Below are positions 8,620 through 19,715 of a DNA stretch of 64,000 nucleotides, piece by piece (within the stretch, counting starts at the first letter, position 1; every line of letters starts with the position of its first letter). The notes under the pieces are model-generated. The model was not told the DNA's origin. It was given only the letters and a program-made list of their open reading frames with translations, and did not search any database. The stretch comes from Glacieibacterium sp965200405 (GTDB lineage: Bacteria; Pseudomonadota; Alphaproteobacteria; Sphingomonadales; Sphingomonadaceae): assembly GCF_965200405.1 (NCBI RefSeq), contig NZ_OZ241356.1:186001-250000 (forward strand), written 5' to 3'. The position numbers were made by a program, and so were the translations under genes.

Positions 8620-8653
8620 CTCATGCCTTCGGGGCGGCGTGGGGGCTTAGCTT

Positions 8654-9079
8654 ATGAAGGACGACGGCGTGGCACTTGGGACGAACGACGTATGGACGGC
8701 AGGACAGGGCATTTGCCTTGCCGGCCGTCGCATCCTCGTCGTCGAGGACGAGATTCTCGTTGCCACCACCATCGAGTGCGAGATGCAGTTCGCCGGTGCC
8801 GAAGTCGTCGGCCCAGCCTACACGCTCGACGAGGCGCTCGAACTCGTCGTCGAGTCGATCGACGTCGCTGTCCTCGATATCAACCTCAACGGTGCCAAGG
8901 TCTGGCCGGTGGCGCACAAGCTGCGCGAGCGCGGCGTGCCCTATGTCTTCGCCAGCGCCAACGCGCTGGGCCCGGACGCGATACCGTCAGATTTCGCCGC
9001 TGCCCCGCGCTTCGACAAGCCGGTGCGGATGAGCGCGATGCTGCGGACCCTTGCCGAACTGACTCAGCACGCCGCTTAG
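8654..9079 (+). CDS. Single-domain response regulator (receiver domain)
   Basis: A stand-alone receiver domain of 141 residues with no output domain. Acidic residues lie in VVEDE (about residues 29-33), the likely phosphorylation site is the Asp in AVLDINL (about residue 74), the Ser of FASAN replaces the usual Thr/Ser switch, and the conserved Lys is in FDKPV. Such proteins often act as phosphate sinks or adaptors in stress cascades. No kinase gene is adjacent. Its TAG stop overlaps the tusA-like stop on the other strand. Confidence 0.85.
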   Translation: MKDDGVALGTNDVWTAGQGICLAGRRILVVEDEILVATTIECEMQFAGAEVVGPAYTLDEALELVVESIDVAVLDINLNGAKVWPVAHKLRERGVPYVFASANALGPDAIPSDFAAAPRFDKPVRMSAMLRTLAELTQHAA

Positions 9080-9297
9080 CCGCGGCTCACGACGAAGCGG
9101 CCGGGCTGTGCCACCATGCCGTGGCCAGCTTGCGCACACCATGCCGCCAGCTCGGTCGCTGTTCCCGGATCGTCGCTGATCAGCGCGAATGTCCCAGTCT
9201 CCGGTGCCAGCCGCATGGCCCGCGCCAGCTTGAGCACCGGCAGCGGACACCGAAGCCCCTGCGCGTCGACAACGGGAATGTCCTGCGTCGTCGTCAG
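9076..9297 (-). CDS. TusA-family sulfur carrier protein
   Basis: Small sulfur-relay protein of the SirA/YedF/TusA family. The 73-residue product has the hallmark VDAQGLRCPLPVLKL motif with the persulfide-carrying Cys17 and the SDDPGT loop. No ATG, GTG or TTG lies in frame between the conserved domain and far upstream nadA sequence. The likely start is CTG at 9297, which overlaps the nadA stop as CTGA with AAGGG a few bases upstream. A non-canonical start is unusual but fits the overlap style of this genome. Confidence 0.75.
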   Translation of the reverse strand: MTTTQDIPVVDAQGLRCPLPVLKLARAMRLAPETGTFALISDDPGTATELAAWCAQAGHGMVAQPGRFVVSRG

Positions 9298-10289
9298 TCG
9301 CCCTTGACCGGGGCCGAGCTTACGGCGCCGGCCATCATCAGCATGCGGTCGAGCGGCAGCTTGGCGCGCTCGCGGATTTCCTCGGGCACGGTGATCTCGG
9401 GCGCCAGGTCGCGCAGGCAGACGTACAGCTTTTCCAGCGTGTTGAGTGCCATGTAAGGGCACATGTTGCAGTTGCAGTTGCCGTCGGCACCGGGCGCCCC
9501 GATGAACAGCTTGTGCGGCGCGCGGGCCTGCATCTGGTGGATGATGTTGGGCTCGGTGGCGACGATGATCGTCTGCGACGGGCTGGAGATCGAGAATTCG
9601 AGGATCGCCGTGGTCGAGCCGACGAAATCGGCGTGATCGAGGATATAGCCCGGGCATTCCGGATGCGCGGCGACCGGCGCCGACGGATTGAGCGCCATCA
9701 GCTTGAGCAGTTCGGTCTCCGAAAACGCCTCATGGACGATGCAGCTGCCGTCCCACAACAGCATGTCGCGCCCGGTCTTGCGGTTGAGATAGGCGCCGAG
9801 GTGCTTGTCGGGAGCGAAGATGATCTTCTGATCCATCGGCAGCTGGGCGATAATCTTCTCAGCCGACGACGACGTCACGATGATGTCGCTATGCGCCTTC
9901 ACCGCCGCCGAGCAGTTGATGTAGGTCAGGCTGATATGGTCGGGATGGGCGTTGCGGAACGCGCCGAACTCCTCCGGCGGGCAACTATCCTCCAGGCTGC
10001 AACCTGCGGCCATGTCGGGCAGCACGACGGTCTTCTGCGGGCTCATGATCTTGGCGACCTCGGCCATGAAGCGGACGCCGCAAAAGGCGATGACATCGGC
10101 CTCGGTGGCGGCGGCCTTGCGGCTCAGGTCGAGGCTGTCGCCGACGAAGTCGGCAAGGTCCTGAAGTACCGGGTCCTGGTAGTAATGCGCCAGGATGACG
10201 GCGTTCTTCTCGATCCGCAGCCGGTCGATCTCGGCGCGCAGGTCGAGACCGGTAGGATTGCCGCCGAGCAGGGCGATACGTGCGTCCAT
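9294..10289 (-). CDS. nadA: Quinolinate synthase NadA
   Basis: 4Fe-4S enzyme that condenses iminoaspartate with dihydroxyacetone phosphate to quinolinate in NAD biosynthesis. The 331-residue protein shows ILAHYYQDP, the FCGVRFMAE motif, the CSLEDSC segment, HPECPG and CNCNMCPYM, supplying the conserved cluster cysteines. The ATG at 10289 is chosen because an AGAAGGA ribosome binding site precedes it; the open frame extends further but without homology. nadB and nadC are not in the window. Confidence 0.95.
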   Translation of the reverse strand: MDARIALLGGNPTGLDLRAEIDRLRIEKNAVILAHYYQDPVLQDLADFVGDSLDLSRKAAATEADVIAFCGVRFMAEVAKIMSPQKTVVLPDMAAGCSLEDSCPPEEFGAFRNAHPDHISLTYINCSAAVKAHSDIIVTSSSAEKIIAQLPMDQKIIFAPDKHLGAYLNRKTGRDMLLWDGSCIVHEAFSETELLKLMALNPSAPVAAHPECPGYILDHADFVGSTTAILEFSISSPSQTIIVATEPNIIHQMQARAPHKLFIGAPGADGNCNCNMCPYMALNTLEKLYVCLRDLAPEITVPEEIRERAKLPLDRMLMMAGAVSSAPVKGD

Positions 10290-10302
10290 AGTCGTTGTCC
10301 TT

Positions 10303-10920
10303 CTAGCCGGCGACGCGGACGACGACCTTGGCGTCGACCCCGGCGGCGGCAAACGGTAGCGAGAAAGTACGCTGGACGGCGTTGATCGTCGCCGTCGAAG
10401 CCATGTGCATGAGGATCGGCGCCTTGGCCTCGTCGAGCAATTCCTGCTTGGCGCGGGCGCTGTTGGCGGTGTCGAACGCCGCCTCGGCATCGGTCAGGGC
10501 GAACAGCAGGGCACCGTCCTTGAACTCGCGGATGCGGGTCAGGTCGATCTCCGGCCCGGCGATGACCGGCTGCGGGATGGTCACGGTCAGCGTCCGGCTC
10601 GCCTTGTCCCAGACCAGGTCGCGCGCCGTCAGCTTGTTCCAGTCGAGCTCGTAGCGGATCGTGCCCGGGACGATCAGCGTCTTCTTCGCCTTGAAGATAC
10701 CCAGCCGGGTCTGCTCCGAGGTCACCGCCACCGTGAAGCGCGCGACGAAGGCGGTCAGGCGGTTCTGCGCCTGGACGCTGCGCAGCGAAGCATCGGCGAT
10801 CGTCACCGGGTCGGGACCGCGACCGAGCAGCCCGGCGACCTGGGTCGCGAACAATGCGACGATCAACCCGCCGACGACGAGCCCGGCCAGCAGCCCGAGC
10901 AGGATTGCGCGCCATCTCAT
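10303..10920 (-). CDS. DUF4230 membrane-anchored protein
   Basis: A 205-residue protein with one N-terminal membrane helix (about residues 5-27) and a periplasmic domain matching the DUF4230 pattern (segments such as AFVARFTVAVTSEQ and LIVPGTIRYELDW). Function is unknown. The chosen ATG at 10920 overlaps the stop codon of the metallo-hydrolase gene as ATGA; a second ATG 15 bases upstream is possible. It probably belongs to a minus-strand run with nadA. Confidence 0.8.
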   Translation of the reverse strand: MRWRAILLGLLAGLVVGGLIVALFATQVAGLLGRGPDPVTIADASLRSVQAQNRLTAFVARFTVAVTSEQTRLGIFKAKKTLIVPGTIRYELDWNKLTARDLVWDKASRTLTVTIPQPVIAGPEIDLTRIREFKDGALLFALTDAEAAFDTANSARAKQELLDEAKAPILMHMASTATINAVQRTFSLPFAAAGVDAKVVVRVAG

Positions 10921-11798
10921 GCCGCCAGACTCCATGTGTCGCCGCTGTCGCCGACCATGCCGCGCGCGCGCAGGTCGATGAGATGGGCAAGGACCGAGCG
11001 GCCCGCCGCCGGATGAAGGCGGGTATCGACGCCGGCGTACATCGTCGCGACCATCGCCGGGATACTGCGCTCGCCCTCCCCCAGCAGTCGCAGGATCTGG
11101 CCCTCGCGCTGCTTGCGGTGGGTGATCAGGCCACGGACGAAACGCTGCGGGTCGGTGACGGCGCCGCCATGGGTCGGGTAGTAGATCGCCTCGTCGCGGT
11201 CGACCAGCAGGCGCAGGCTGGCCATGTACGCCGCCATGTCACCGTCGGGCGGCGAAACGACGGTGGTCGACCAGCCCATGACATGATCGCCGCTGAACAA
11301 CGCGCGCTCCTCCGGGAAGGCGAAGCACAAATGGTTGGAGGTGTGGCCGGGCGTCGCCAGCGCGGTCAGGGTCCAGCCGGGGCCGGAGACGCTGTCGCCG
11401 TCGTGCATGACGCTGTCGGGCGCGTAGGTCCGGTCGAAGCCCGCATCGGCACGCGGGCCGTCGTCGCTCAGCACCAGCGGCGCGCAGCCGGTGATGGTCG
11501 CGCCGGTGGCCACCTGCAGCGCCGGGGCGGCGGGCGAATGGTCCATGTGGGTGTGGGTGATGACGATGTGGCTGACGGTCTCGCCATCGAGCGCGGCCTT
11601 GAGCGCGGCCAGATGCTCGGCGTCGTCCGGGCCGGGATCGATCACCGCGACCGTACCGCGCCCGACGATATAAGTGCCGGTGCCGGTGAAGGTGAACGGC
11701 GACGGGTTACGCGCCAGCACGCGGCGCACCAGCGGCGAGCACTGCTCCACCCGCCCATAAGGCGCTGCGGCGACGAGATCGGCGGGGCTGCTGCTCAC
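10917..11798 (-). CDS. MBL-fold metallo-hydrolase (LACTB2-like)
   Basis: Zinc hydrolase of the metallo-beta-lactamase superfamily, 293 residues. The HTHMDH motif, the GHTSNH block and GDHVMG provide metal ligands, and a C-terminal helical domain of the winged-helix type found in LACTB2-like proteins follows. The GTG start at 11798 (VSSSPADL) is preferred because further upstream the frame runs through an intergenic inverted repeat and encodes only repeat-derived residues. The substrate cannot be named from sequence; an RNA or thioester role are both possible. Confidence 0.85.
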   Translation of the reverse strand: MSSSPADLVAAAPYGRVEQCSPLVRRVLARNPSPFTFTGTGTYIVGRGTVAVIDPGPDDAEHLAALKAALDGETVSHIVITHTHMDHSPAAPALQVATGATITGCAPLVLSDDGPRADAGFDRTYAPDSVMHDGDSVSGPGWTLTALATPGHTSNHLCFAFPEERALFSGDHVMGWSTTVVSPPDGDMAAYMASLRLLVDRDEAIYYPTHGGAVTDPQRFVRGLITHRKQREGQILRLLGEGERSIPAMVATMYAGVDTRLHPAAGRSVLAHLIDLRARGMVGDSGDTWSLAA

Positions 11799-11875
11799 AG
11801 GGGAGCATGTGGCAGCGGCAGCCCCGAAAGTGAAGGGGCGAGGTGGTGGTCGAAGCTCACTTGCCCACTCCCCCT

Positions 11876-11998
11876 CGTCATCCCGGCGCAGGCCGGGACC
11901 CATCAAGCGATGCCCTCTGGGTGGGGAATGCCTGGGCGACAAGCGAGACGAATGTCGGAACGTCCGCCTGATGGGTCCCGGCCTGCGCCGGGATGACG
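11876..11998. repeat. Intergenic long inverted repeat, type A copy 1
   Basis: Perfect 30-bp inverted repeat (arms 11876-11905 and 11969-11998) separated by 63 bases. The arm begins CGTCATCCCGGCGCAGGCC. Related copies occur at 37769, 38945 and 63117. It lies between the metallo-hydrolase start and the 3' end of the next gene. Confidence 0.92.
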
Positions 11999-12008
11999 GC
12001 AAGGAAAA

Positions 12009-13331
12009 TCAGACCGCATCCAGTGCCTGTTCGAAGTCCGCGATCAGGTCGTCGGGATGCTCGACACCGATCGAGACGCGAACCAGCGTGTCGGTGATCC
12101 CCAATTCCGCCTTGCGTGCCGCCGGCACCGACAAATGCGTCATGGCGGCGGGATGCGACGCCAGGCTCTCGGTGCCGCCCAGCGACACCGCCAGCTTGAC
12201 CAGCTTGAGGTTGTCGAGCAGCCGGAACGCCTCGGCCTCGCCGCCCTTGACGATGACCGAGAAGGTCGAGCCGGCGCCGACGCAGTGGCGAGTGTAGATG
12301 TCGTGCTGGCGCGTACCCGGCTCGAGGAACCCGAGATAGCCGACGCGCTCGACCTTGGGATGGTTGCGCAGCATGGCGCAGACCTTGGCGGCGTTCTCGC
12401 CGGCGCGGGACATGCGCAGCTCCAGCGTCTCCAAGGACCTGAGCAGCATCCAGGCGGTGTGCGGGTCGGTGATCGTGCCGATCGTGTTGCGCATCATCCG
12501 CACCGGCAGCATCGCCTTGGCCGAGCCGACGCAGCCGCCCGCGACCAGGTCGCTGTGCCCGCCGACGTACTTGGTCAGCGAGTAGATCACCAGGTCGGCG
12601 CCCTGCTTCGCCGGCTGCGCCCCCAGCGGCCCCAGGAACGTGTTGTCGATGATGATCGGCGGCAGCTCGTCCTCGCCCCCCAGCACCTTGGCGCGCGCCG
12701 CGTACACCGCCTCGACGTCGACCAGCGCGTTGGTCGGGTTGGCCGGGCTCTCCAGGTAGATCGCGGCGATCCGACCCTTGGTCTTGGCGGCGGTGATCAC
12801 CGCCTCGATCTCCTCCCCCGTCGCGCCGGCCGGAAAGTCGAGCCAGGTGACGCCGAGCTTGCCGAGGATGCGGCCGATCAACGTCTCGGTGGCGGCGTAC
12901 AGCGGCGCGGAGTGGACGATGACGTCGCCCGGCTTGACCAGCGCCAGGAACACCGTGGCGATTGCCGACATGCCGCTGGAGAAGGTCAGCGCCTCCTCGG
13001 CATCCTCCCACAGTGCCAGCCGGTCCTCGAGGATCTCCTGCCCCGGACCGTTGAAGCGGCCATAGACCAGCCCCTCGGAGCCGCCCGGACGAACCCCGGT
13101 GACGCCCTCGAAGAAGCGCTTGCCCTCCGCGGCGCTCTCGAACACGAAGGTCGAGGTCAGGAAGATCGGTGGCTTGAGCGCGCCCTCGCTCAGCGTCGGG
13201 TCATAGCCGTGGCCCATCATCAGCGTCGACGGATGCAGCCGCCGGTTGCCGATGCTGGTGGTCTGGTTCGCCATCTTGCGCCCACGCCCGGGCACGCCGG
13301 TCATCGTCGCTTCGTCTTCGTTCATGGTCAT
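12009..13331 (-). CDS. Cystathionine gamma-synthase family PLP enzyme
   Basis: Fold-type I PLP enzyme of Cys/Met metabolism, 440 residues. Visible features are the YGRFNGPG substrate loop, FSSGMSAI, the DNTFLGPLG aspartate motif and the PLP lysine in YSLTKYVGGHSD. The family includes cystathionine gamma-synthase, methionine gamma-lyase and O-acetylhomoserine sulfhydrylase, and the sequence alone does not decide between them. Several in-frame ATGs exist near the start (13331, 13325, 13274); the longest is given. It is divergent from the phosphatase gene. Confidence 0.9.
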   Translation of the reverse strand: MTMNEDEATMTGVPGRGRKMANQTTSIGNRRLHPSTLMMGHGYDPTLSEGALKPPIFLTSTFVFESAAEGKRFFEGVTGVRPGGSEGLVYGRFNGPGQEILEDRLALWEDAEEALTFSSGMSAIATVFLALVKPGDVIVHSAPLYAATETLIGRILGKLGVTWLDFPAGATGEEIEAVITAAKTKGRIAAIYLESPANPTNALVDVEAVYAARAKVLGGEDELPPIIIDNTFLGPLGAQPAKQGADLVIYSLTKYVGGHSDLVAGGCVGSAKAMLPVRMMRNTIGTITDPHTAWMLLRSLETLELRMSRAGENAAKVCAMLRNHPKVERVGYLGFLEPGTRQHDIYTRHCVGAGSTFSVIVKGGEAEAFRLLDNLKLVKLAVSLGGTESLASHPAAMTHLSVPAARKAELGITDTLVRVSIGVEHPDDLIADFEQALDAV

Positions 13332-13456
13332 GGGGTCGAGCTTTCACAGGTTCGATCGATGAACGAACGTAGGGCATGCGTGGCGCCGCCGCACCCCCGG
13401 GCAGGGCTGAACTTTCCCGCCGTTCGCGACTTGTCCCCTGCGTAAAGGGAGCAAAG

Positions 13457-14212
13457 ATGCAGCCGAACTGGCCGGAAAGACTATGGATCGTGCGGCACGG
13501 GCAGAGCGCCGGCAACGTCGCCGCCGACGAGGCCAAGGCGGCGGGAAAGTCGCGGATCATCCTCGACATGCGCGACGTCGACGTGACGCTGAGCGACCTC
13601 GGCGAGCAGCAGGCGGCGGCGCTGGGGCGCTGGTTCGCTGCGCAGCCTGAGGCCGAGCAGCCCGACGTCATCCTCGCCTCGCCCTTCGTCCGGGCGCGCC
13701 AGACCGCGCACGCCATCGCCGACGGGATCGAGCATGACGGCCACCACGCCACCGACGAGCGGCTGCGCGAACGCGAGTTCGGCATCCTCGACCGGCTGAC
13801 CAAGGCTGGGGTGATCGAGTTCCACCCCGACCAGGCGGCGGCGCTGACCATGTTGGGCAAATTCTATCACCGTCCGCCCGGTGGCGAGAGCTGGACCGAC
13901 GTCATCCTGCGGCTGCGCGCGGTGATCGACACGGTCAGCCTGCATTATGCCGGGCGCCGCGTGCTGATCGTCGCGCACCAGGTCGTGGTGCTGTGCCTGC
14001 GCTACATCCTGGAGGAGCTCGACGAGGCCGAGATCCTGGAGATCGACCGGCAGGGCGACGTCGCCAATTGCAGCGTCACCGAATACGACTTCCCGCCCGA
14101 CGCGCGAGGGCAGCACCGGCCGCGACTGTTGCGCTACAACTTCACCGCGCCGCTGGAGGCCGAGGCTGCGCCGGTCACGCATGCCCCCGACCAGGCGGTC
14201 GCGGCAGGATGA
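13457..14212 (+). CDS. Histidine phosphatase family protein
   Basis: Phosphoglycerate-mutase-like phosphatase, 251 residues. The catalytic RHGQS motif lies at about residues 11-15, the acidic REREFG region in the middle and the second histidine in VLIVAHQVVV. The ATG at 13457 is preceded by an AAGGGAG ribosome binding site, and upstream in-frame sequence lacks homology. It overlaps nnrD by four bases (ATGA), suggesting translational coupling with a metabolite repair enzyme. Confidence 0.9.
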   Translation: MQPNWPERLWIVRHGQSAGNVAADEAKAAGKSRIILDMRDVDVTLSDLGEQQAAALGRWFAAQPEAEQPDVILASPFVRARQTAHAIADGIEHDGHHATDERLREREFGILDRLTKAGVIEFHPDQAAALTMLGKFYHRPPGGESWTDVILRLRAVIDTVSLHYAGRRVLIVAHQVVVLCLRYILEELDEAEILEIDRQGDVANCSVTEYDFPPDARGQHRPRLLRYNFTAPLEAEAAPVTHAPDQAVAAG

Positions 14213-15087
14213 TCGCCGTCGACAAGGCGTTGCTGCACCGGATGCCGCTGCCCGAGCACGCGGGCGATGCCGACAAGGACGCGCGCGGGCGCGTGCTGGC
14301 GATCGGCGGCAGCCTGGAGGTACCGGGCGGCATCCTGCTGGCCAGCGTCGCGGCGCTGCGGGCCGGCGCGGGCAAGCTGCAGATCGCGACCTGCGCCTCG
14401 CTGGCGCCGCTGCTCGGCCTGTCGGTGCCCGAAGCGCTGGTCGTGGCGCTGCCCGAGACGCCGGCCGGCGGCATCGACCCCGCGGCGTTCGACCTGCTGC
14501 GCGACAAGATCGGGCGCTGCGACGCGGTGCTGCTTGGCCCCGGCATGGCGGACGCGCCGGCGGCCGGGGCACTGGCCCGCGCGGTGATCGGACTGGAATG
14601 CCGGACCGGGCTGGTCCTCGACGCCGCGGCGCTCGCCGACCTGAACGGCGCGGCGGCGCTGCTCAACGCCCGGGGCTGCGACACGGTGCTGACGCCGCAT
14701 GCCGGCGAGATGGCGGGAATGCTCGGCATCGACCGCGACCAGGTCATCGCCGAGCCGGAGCGGATCGCTGCTGAGACGGCCGCGCGCCTTGGCTGCATCG
14801 TCGCGCTGAAGGGTGGCGAGACGGTCATCGCGGCACCCGACGGGCGGACGTTCCACTATCGGGGCGGCGGCATCGGCCTCGCGACCTCGGGTTCGGGCGA
14901 CACGCTGGCTGGCATCGTCACCGGCTTGATGGCGCGCGGCGCCGACGGGCTGACGGCGGCGGTGTGGGGCGTCTATCTGCACGGACAGGCCGGGCGACGA
15001 CTGGCCAAGCGCGGCGGCCGCATCGGCTTCCTGGCGCGCGAGCTGCTGGCCGAGGTACCGCTGGTGATGGCGAAACACTGTCGCTGA
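14209..15087 (+). CDS. nnrD: ADP-dependent NAD(P)H-hydrate dehydratase
   Basis: Repairs hydrated NADH and NADPH by ATP- or ADP-dependent dehydration. The 292-residue protein is the C-terminal (YjeF_C, ribokinase-like) half only. It shows GRVLAIGGSLEVPGGILLA near the start, LTPHAGEMAGMLG, and the nucleotide-binding GLATSGSGDTLAGIVTG motif. The NnrE epimerase domain usually fused in YjeF is absent and not found nearby. It begins inside the phosphatase stop codon. Confidence 0.92.
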   Translation: MIAVDKALLHRMPLPEHAGDADKDARGRVLAIGGSLEVPGGILLASVAALRAGAGKLQIATCASLAPLLGLSVPEALVVALPETPAGGIDPAAFDLLRDKIGRCDAVLLGPGMADAPAAGALARAVIGLECRTGLVLDAAALADLNGAAALLNARGCDTVLTPHAGEMAGMLGIDRDQVIAEPERIAAETAARLGCIVALKGGETVIAAPDGRTFHYRGGGIGLATSGSGDTLAGIVTGLMARGADGLTAAVWGVYLHGQAGRRLAKRGGRIGFLARELLAEVPLVMAKHCR

Positions 15088-15203
15088 TCGTGTTGCTGAT
15101 TTTAAAACAGACGCTGCAGTTGCACCATTTGAAGGGTAAAGATTTAACTGACTTAAGATAGATTGACGCAACGTAAGCCGTTCACAGGAATAGAGACATC
15201 GCC

Positions 15204-15734
15204 ATGATTAAATTTATAGGCGTTGCGATATTATTAACCGCGCCGTTTGCGGCCTCGGCGATCGATGTTCTTCCGCACGACCGGCCCGATACTTACAGCG
15301 CGGCGAAATCGGCTGCCGCGGCCAGCAAGACACTCACCAGCGACGAGGGCTTTTCTCCGCAGGATGGTGTTGCACAGTGGCAGGATGGCACCCCCGCTGC
15401 CGAAGCGGTGACGATCCAGCGGCACCGCACCGACTGGACGTGGGCGATGTTCGGGGGCCTGGGCCTGGCCGTCGGGGCCGGCGGTTTCCTGCTCGGTCGT
15501 CGCAGGTCGGTCGCCGCACTCGCCGCTGCCGCACCCGAGAACGAGCGCCGGCGGGCCATGTCGACCGTCGAGTTCAGCGAGAGCGATCCCGGTTTCGCCG
15601 GAATGGCGCCGCGCCGCACCGGTAAGGTCGCCGACCTTGTCACCACCAGCGACGGCAAGACCTTCGGCGTCTTCCTGGAACGCGCCTCGCTGCTGACCGG
15701 CAAGGGCAGCGGCCCCGACATGGGCCGCTGCTGA
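15204..15734 (+). CDS. Secreted or membrane protein of unknown function with an internal CTERM-like segment
   Basis: A 176-residue protein with an N-terminal signal peptide (cleavage near ASA, residue 19) and a mid-protein stretch at about residues 78-100. That stretch (WTWAMFGGLGLAVGAGGFLLGRRR in type) looks like a sorting signal: tryptophan, hydrophobic helix, arginine cluster. It lacks the PEP motif and is followed by about 70 further residues. The upstream 116 bases are AT-rich compared with the surroundings. No family was recognised. Confidence 0.65.
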   Translation: MIKFIGVAILLTAPFAASAIDVLPHDRPDTYSAAKSAAAASKTLTSDEGFSPQDGVAQWQDGTPAAEAVTIQRHRTDWTWAMFGGLGLAVGAGGFLLGRRRSVAALAAAAPENERRRAMSTVEFSESDPGFAGMAPRRTGKVADLVTTSDGKTFGVFLERASLLTGKGSGPDMGRC

Positions 15735-15761
15735 ACCTCGGATCGTGCCGCTACCGACCGA

Positions 15762-16789
15762 TCAGATCGGGCGCAGTTCCTTGGCCTTGATCTCCCAGCT
15801 CTGACCCTTGCGGAGCAGCGCATTGAGGTCGGTCGACTTGCCGGCGACGACGCTTTCGCGCTGGGCCTCGACGGCCGCCTCGAAGCTCGGGGCCGGGTCG
15901 CAGTAGATGATCCCCAGCGCCATCGGAAAGTCGCCGAACTGCATACCGACGAGCAGCTGCGCCTGGACGCGGTTCTTCTCGTCATGGACCAGCACCTGCG
16001 ACAGGTCGCCGTCGACGATGTCGATGACCTCCAGCTCGACGGTATCGCGGTTGAGGCCGATGCCCTTGGTGCCGCCGGCGAACAGCAGCGGCTCGCCGTG
16101 GGTGCACCATAGCTGGTTGAGCGGCGCGCTCTTCTTCTCGGTGAAGGCGGCGAAGACGTCGTCGTTATAGACGATGCAGTTCTGGAAGATCTCGACGAAG
16201 CTGGTGCCCTTGTGCGCATGGGCGCGCTTCAGCGTGTCGGGCATGGTCTTTTGGGCGGTGTCGATGGTGCGCGCCACGAACCGCCCACCGGCCCCGAGGG
16301 CGAAGGCGCAAGGCGAGATCGGCCGCTCGACCGAGCCGAACGGCGTCGTCGGCGAACGCGTGCCGGTGCGCGAGGTCGGCGAATATTGCCCCTTGGTCAG
16401 GCCGTAGATCTCGTTGTTGAACAGCAGCAGCTGGACGTCGAGGTTGCGGCGCAGCAGGTGGAGCAGGTGATTACCGCCGATGCTGAGGCCGTCGCCGTCG
16501 CCGGTGACGATCCACACGTCGAGCTCGGGGTTGGCCAGCTTGATCCCCGTCGCCACCGCCGGCGCGCGGCCGTGGATGGTGTGGAAACCATAGGTCTCCA
16601 TGTAATAGGGGAAGCGCGACGAGCAGCCGATGCCGCTGACGAACACGGTATTCTCACGCGCCACGTCGAGGTCGGGCATGGTGCGCTGCACCGCCTTCAG
16701 GATCGCATAGTCGCCGCAACCCGGGCACCAGCGCACCTCCTGGTCGGTGGCCCAGTCGTTGGGCACGGTCGGGACGGGGGTCATGGCGT

Positions 16790-16793
<4 letters not shown>
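15762..16793 (-). CDS. korB: 2-oxoacid:ferredoxin oxidoreductase, beta subunit
   Basis: Thiamine pyrophosphate-binding subunit of a two-subunit 2-oxoacid (probably 2-oxoglutarate) oxidoreductase. The 343-residue protein has WCPGCGDY near residue 22, the TPP/Mg site VTGDGDGLSIGGNH and the NNEIYGLTKGQ motif. It overlaps korA by four bases. This two-subunit class is the one reported as more oxygen-tolerant in aerobes. No ferredoxin gene is adjacent. Confidence 0.92.
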
Positions 16794-18670
<1,877 letters not shown>

Positions 18671-18735
18671 TACGCTTCCCGGTGAAATGCTGCCGCTGCT
18701 TACGCCCCGCCAGATAGGCGGCAAAGACAATTTTG

Positions 18736-19650
18736 CTACGGTACCTTAAAGCCGCGGGCTGCGGACGCCATCGCAACGATCCCGCGCGCATGACGGTCGG
18801 CGACGATGCGGCGGTCGGCGGCATAGCCACCGCCCAAGGTCGCGGCGACCGGAATGCCGCGTTCGGCACAGGTGGCGACGACATAGGCATCGCGGCGCTG
18901 CAGCCCGTCGTCGCTGAGGCCGAGCCGCCCGAGGCGGTCCTCGGCATGCGGATCGACTCCCGCCTGGTACAGCACCAGTTGTGGCCGGTGGCTGTCGAGC
19001 AGTGACGGGAGTTCGTCGGCCAGGGACGTCAGATACGCCTCGTCGCCCATGCCGTCGGGCAGCTCGACATCGCGGGTCGAGACCTGCTTGCGCACCGGGA
19101 AGTTCTTGGCGGCATGCATCGAGAAAGTCGCGGCGCGCGGTTCCCCGGCGAAGATCGCGGCGGTGCCGTCGCCCTGGTGGACGTCGAGGTCGACGACCAG
19201 CAACCGCTCGACGCTGCCCTCCGCCAGCAGTCGCGCGCCCGCGACGCCGAGGTCGTTGAAGACGCAATAGCCGGCGCCGGACTCGGGCAGCGCGTGGTGG
19301 CTGCCCCCGGCGCTGTTGACCGCGAAACCCTCGGCCAAGGCGAGCCGCGCTGCCAGCCAGGTACCGCCGCAGACCAGCCGCGAGCGTCGCACGACGCGCT
19401 CGGTCACTGGAATCCCAATGCGCCGTTCGATCGCCGGGTCGAGGCTGCCGTCGAGCACCGCGCCGACATAGGCTGGATCATGGACCGCCTTCAGCCAGGC
19501 GATCGGCGCCGCGACCGGGACATGCTGGTCGAACTCGACACCGCTTTCGGCCAGCGCGACCATCAGCAGGCCGTATTTGTCCATCGGAAAGCTGTGCCCG
19601 GCGGGAAGCGGGGCGACATAGTCGGCATGGTGGACGAGCGCGAACGTCAT
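18736..19650 (-). CDS. Histone deacetylase-like amidohydrolase
   Basis: Class II HDAC-like zinc amidohydrolase, 304 residues. The catalytic SHHALPESGAGYCVFND block and the metal-binding DLDVHQGDGTA motif are intact, followed by the YQAGVDPHAEDRLG motif. Bacterial members act on acetylated polyamines or lysines; the substrate here is unknown. ATG at 19650 is chosen; an in-frame TTG 12 bases upstream is an alternative. Confidence 0.9.
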   Translation of the reverse strand: MTFALVHHADYVAPLPAGHSFPMDKYGLLMVALAESGVEFDQHVPVAAPIAWLKAVHDPAYVGAVLDGSLDPAIERRIGIPVTERVVRRSRLVCGGTWLAARLALAEGFAVNSAGGSHHALPESGAGYCVFNDLGVAGARLLAEGSVERLLVVDLDVHQGDGTAAIFAGEPRAATFSMHAAKNFPVRKQVSTRDVELPDGMGDEAYLTSLADELPSLLDSHRPQLVLYQAGVDPHAEDRLGRLGLSDDGLQRRDAYVVATCAERGIPVAATLGGGYAADRRIVADRHARGIVAMASAARGFKVP

Positions 19651-19715
19651 CCGCCGCTTCAATCATCCCGCCGCCTCGAAGGGAAGCCGCAAGGCGCGGC
19701 AGCAGCGTCGCAGGG

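Noticed and set aside
11800..12002. N-terminal extension of the metallo-hydrolase
   Set aside because: The extra residues (SRRRPGPI type) are translation of the inverted repeat at 11876-11998, a common annotation artefact; a GTG start at 11798 fits the family.
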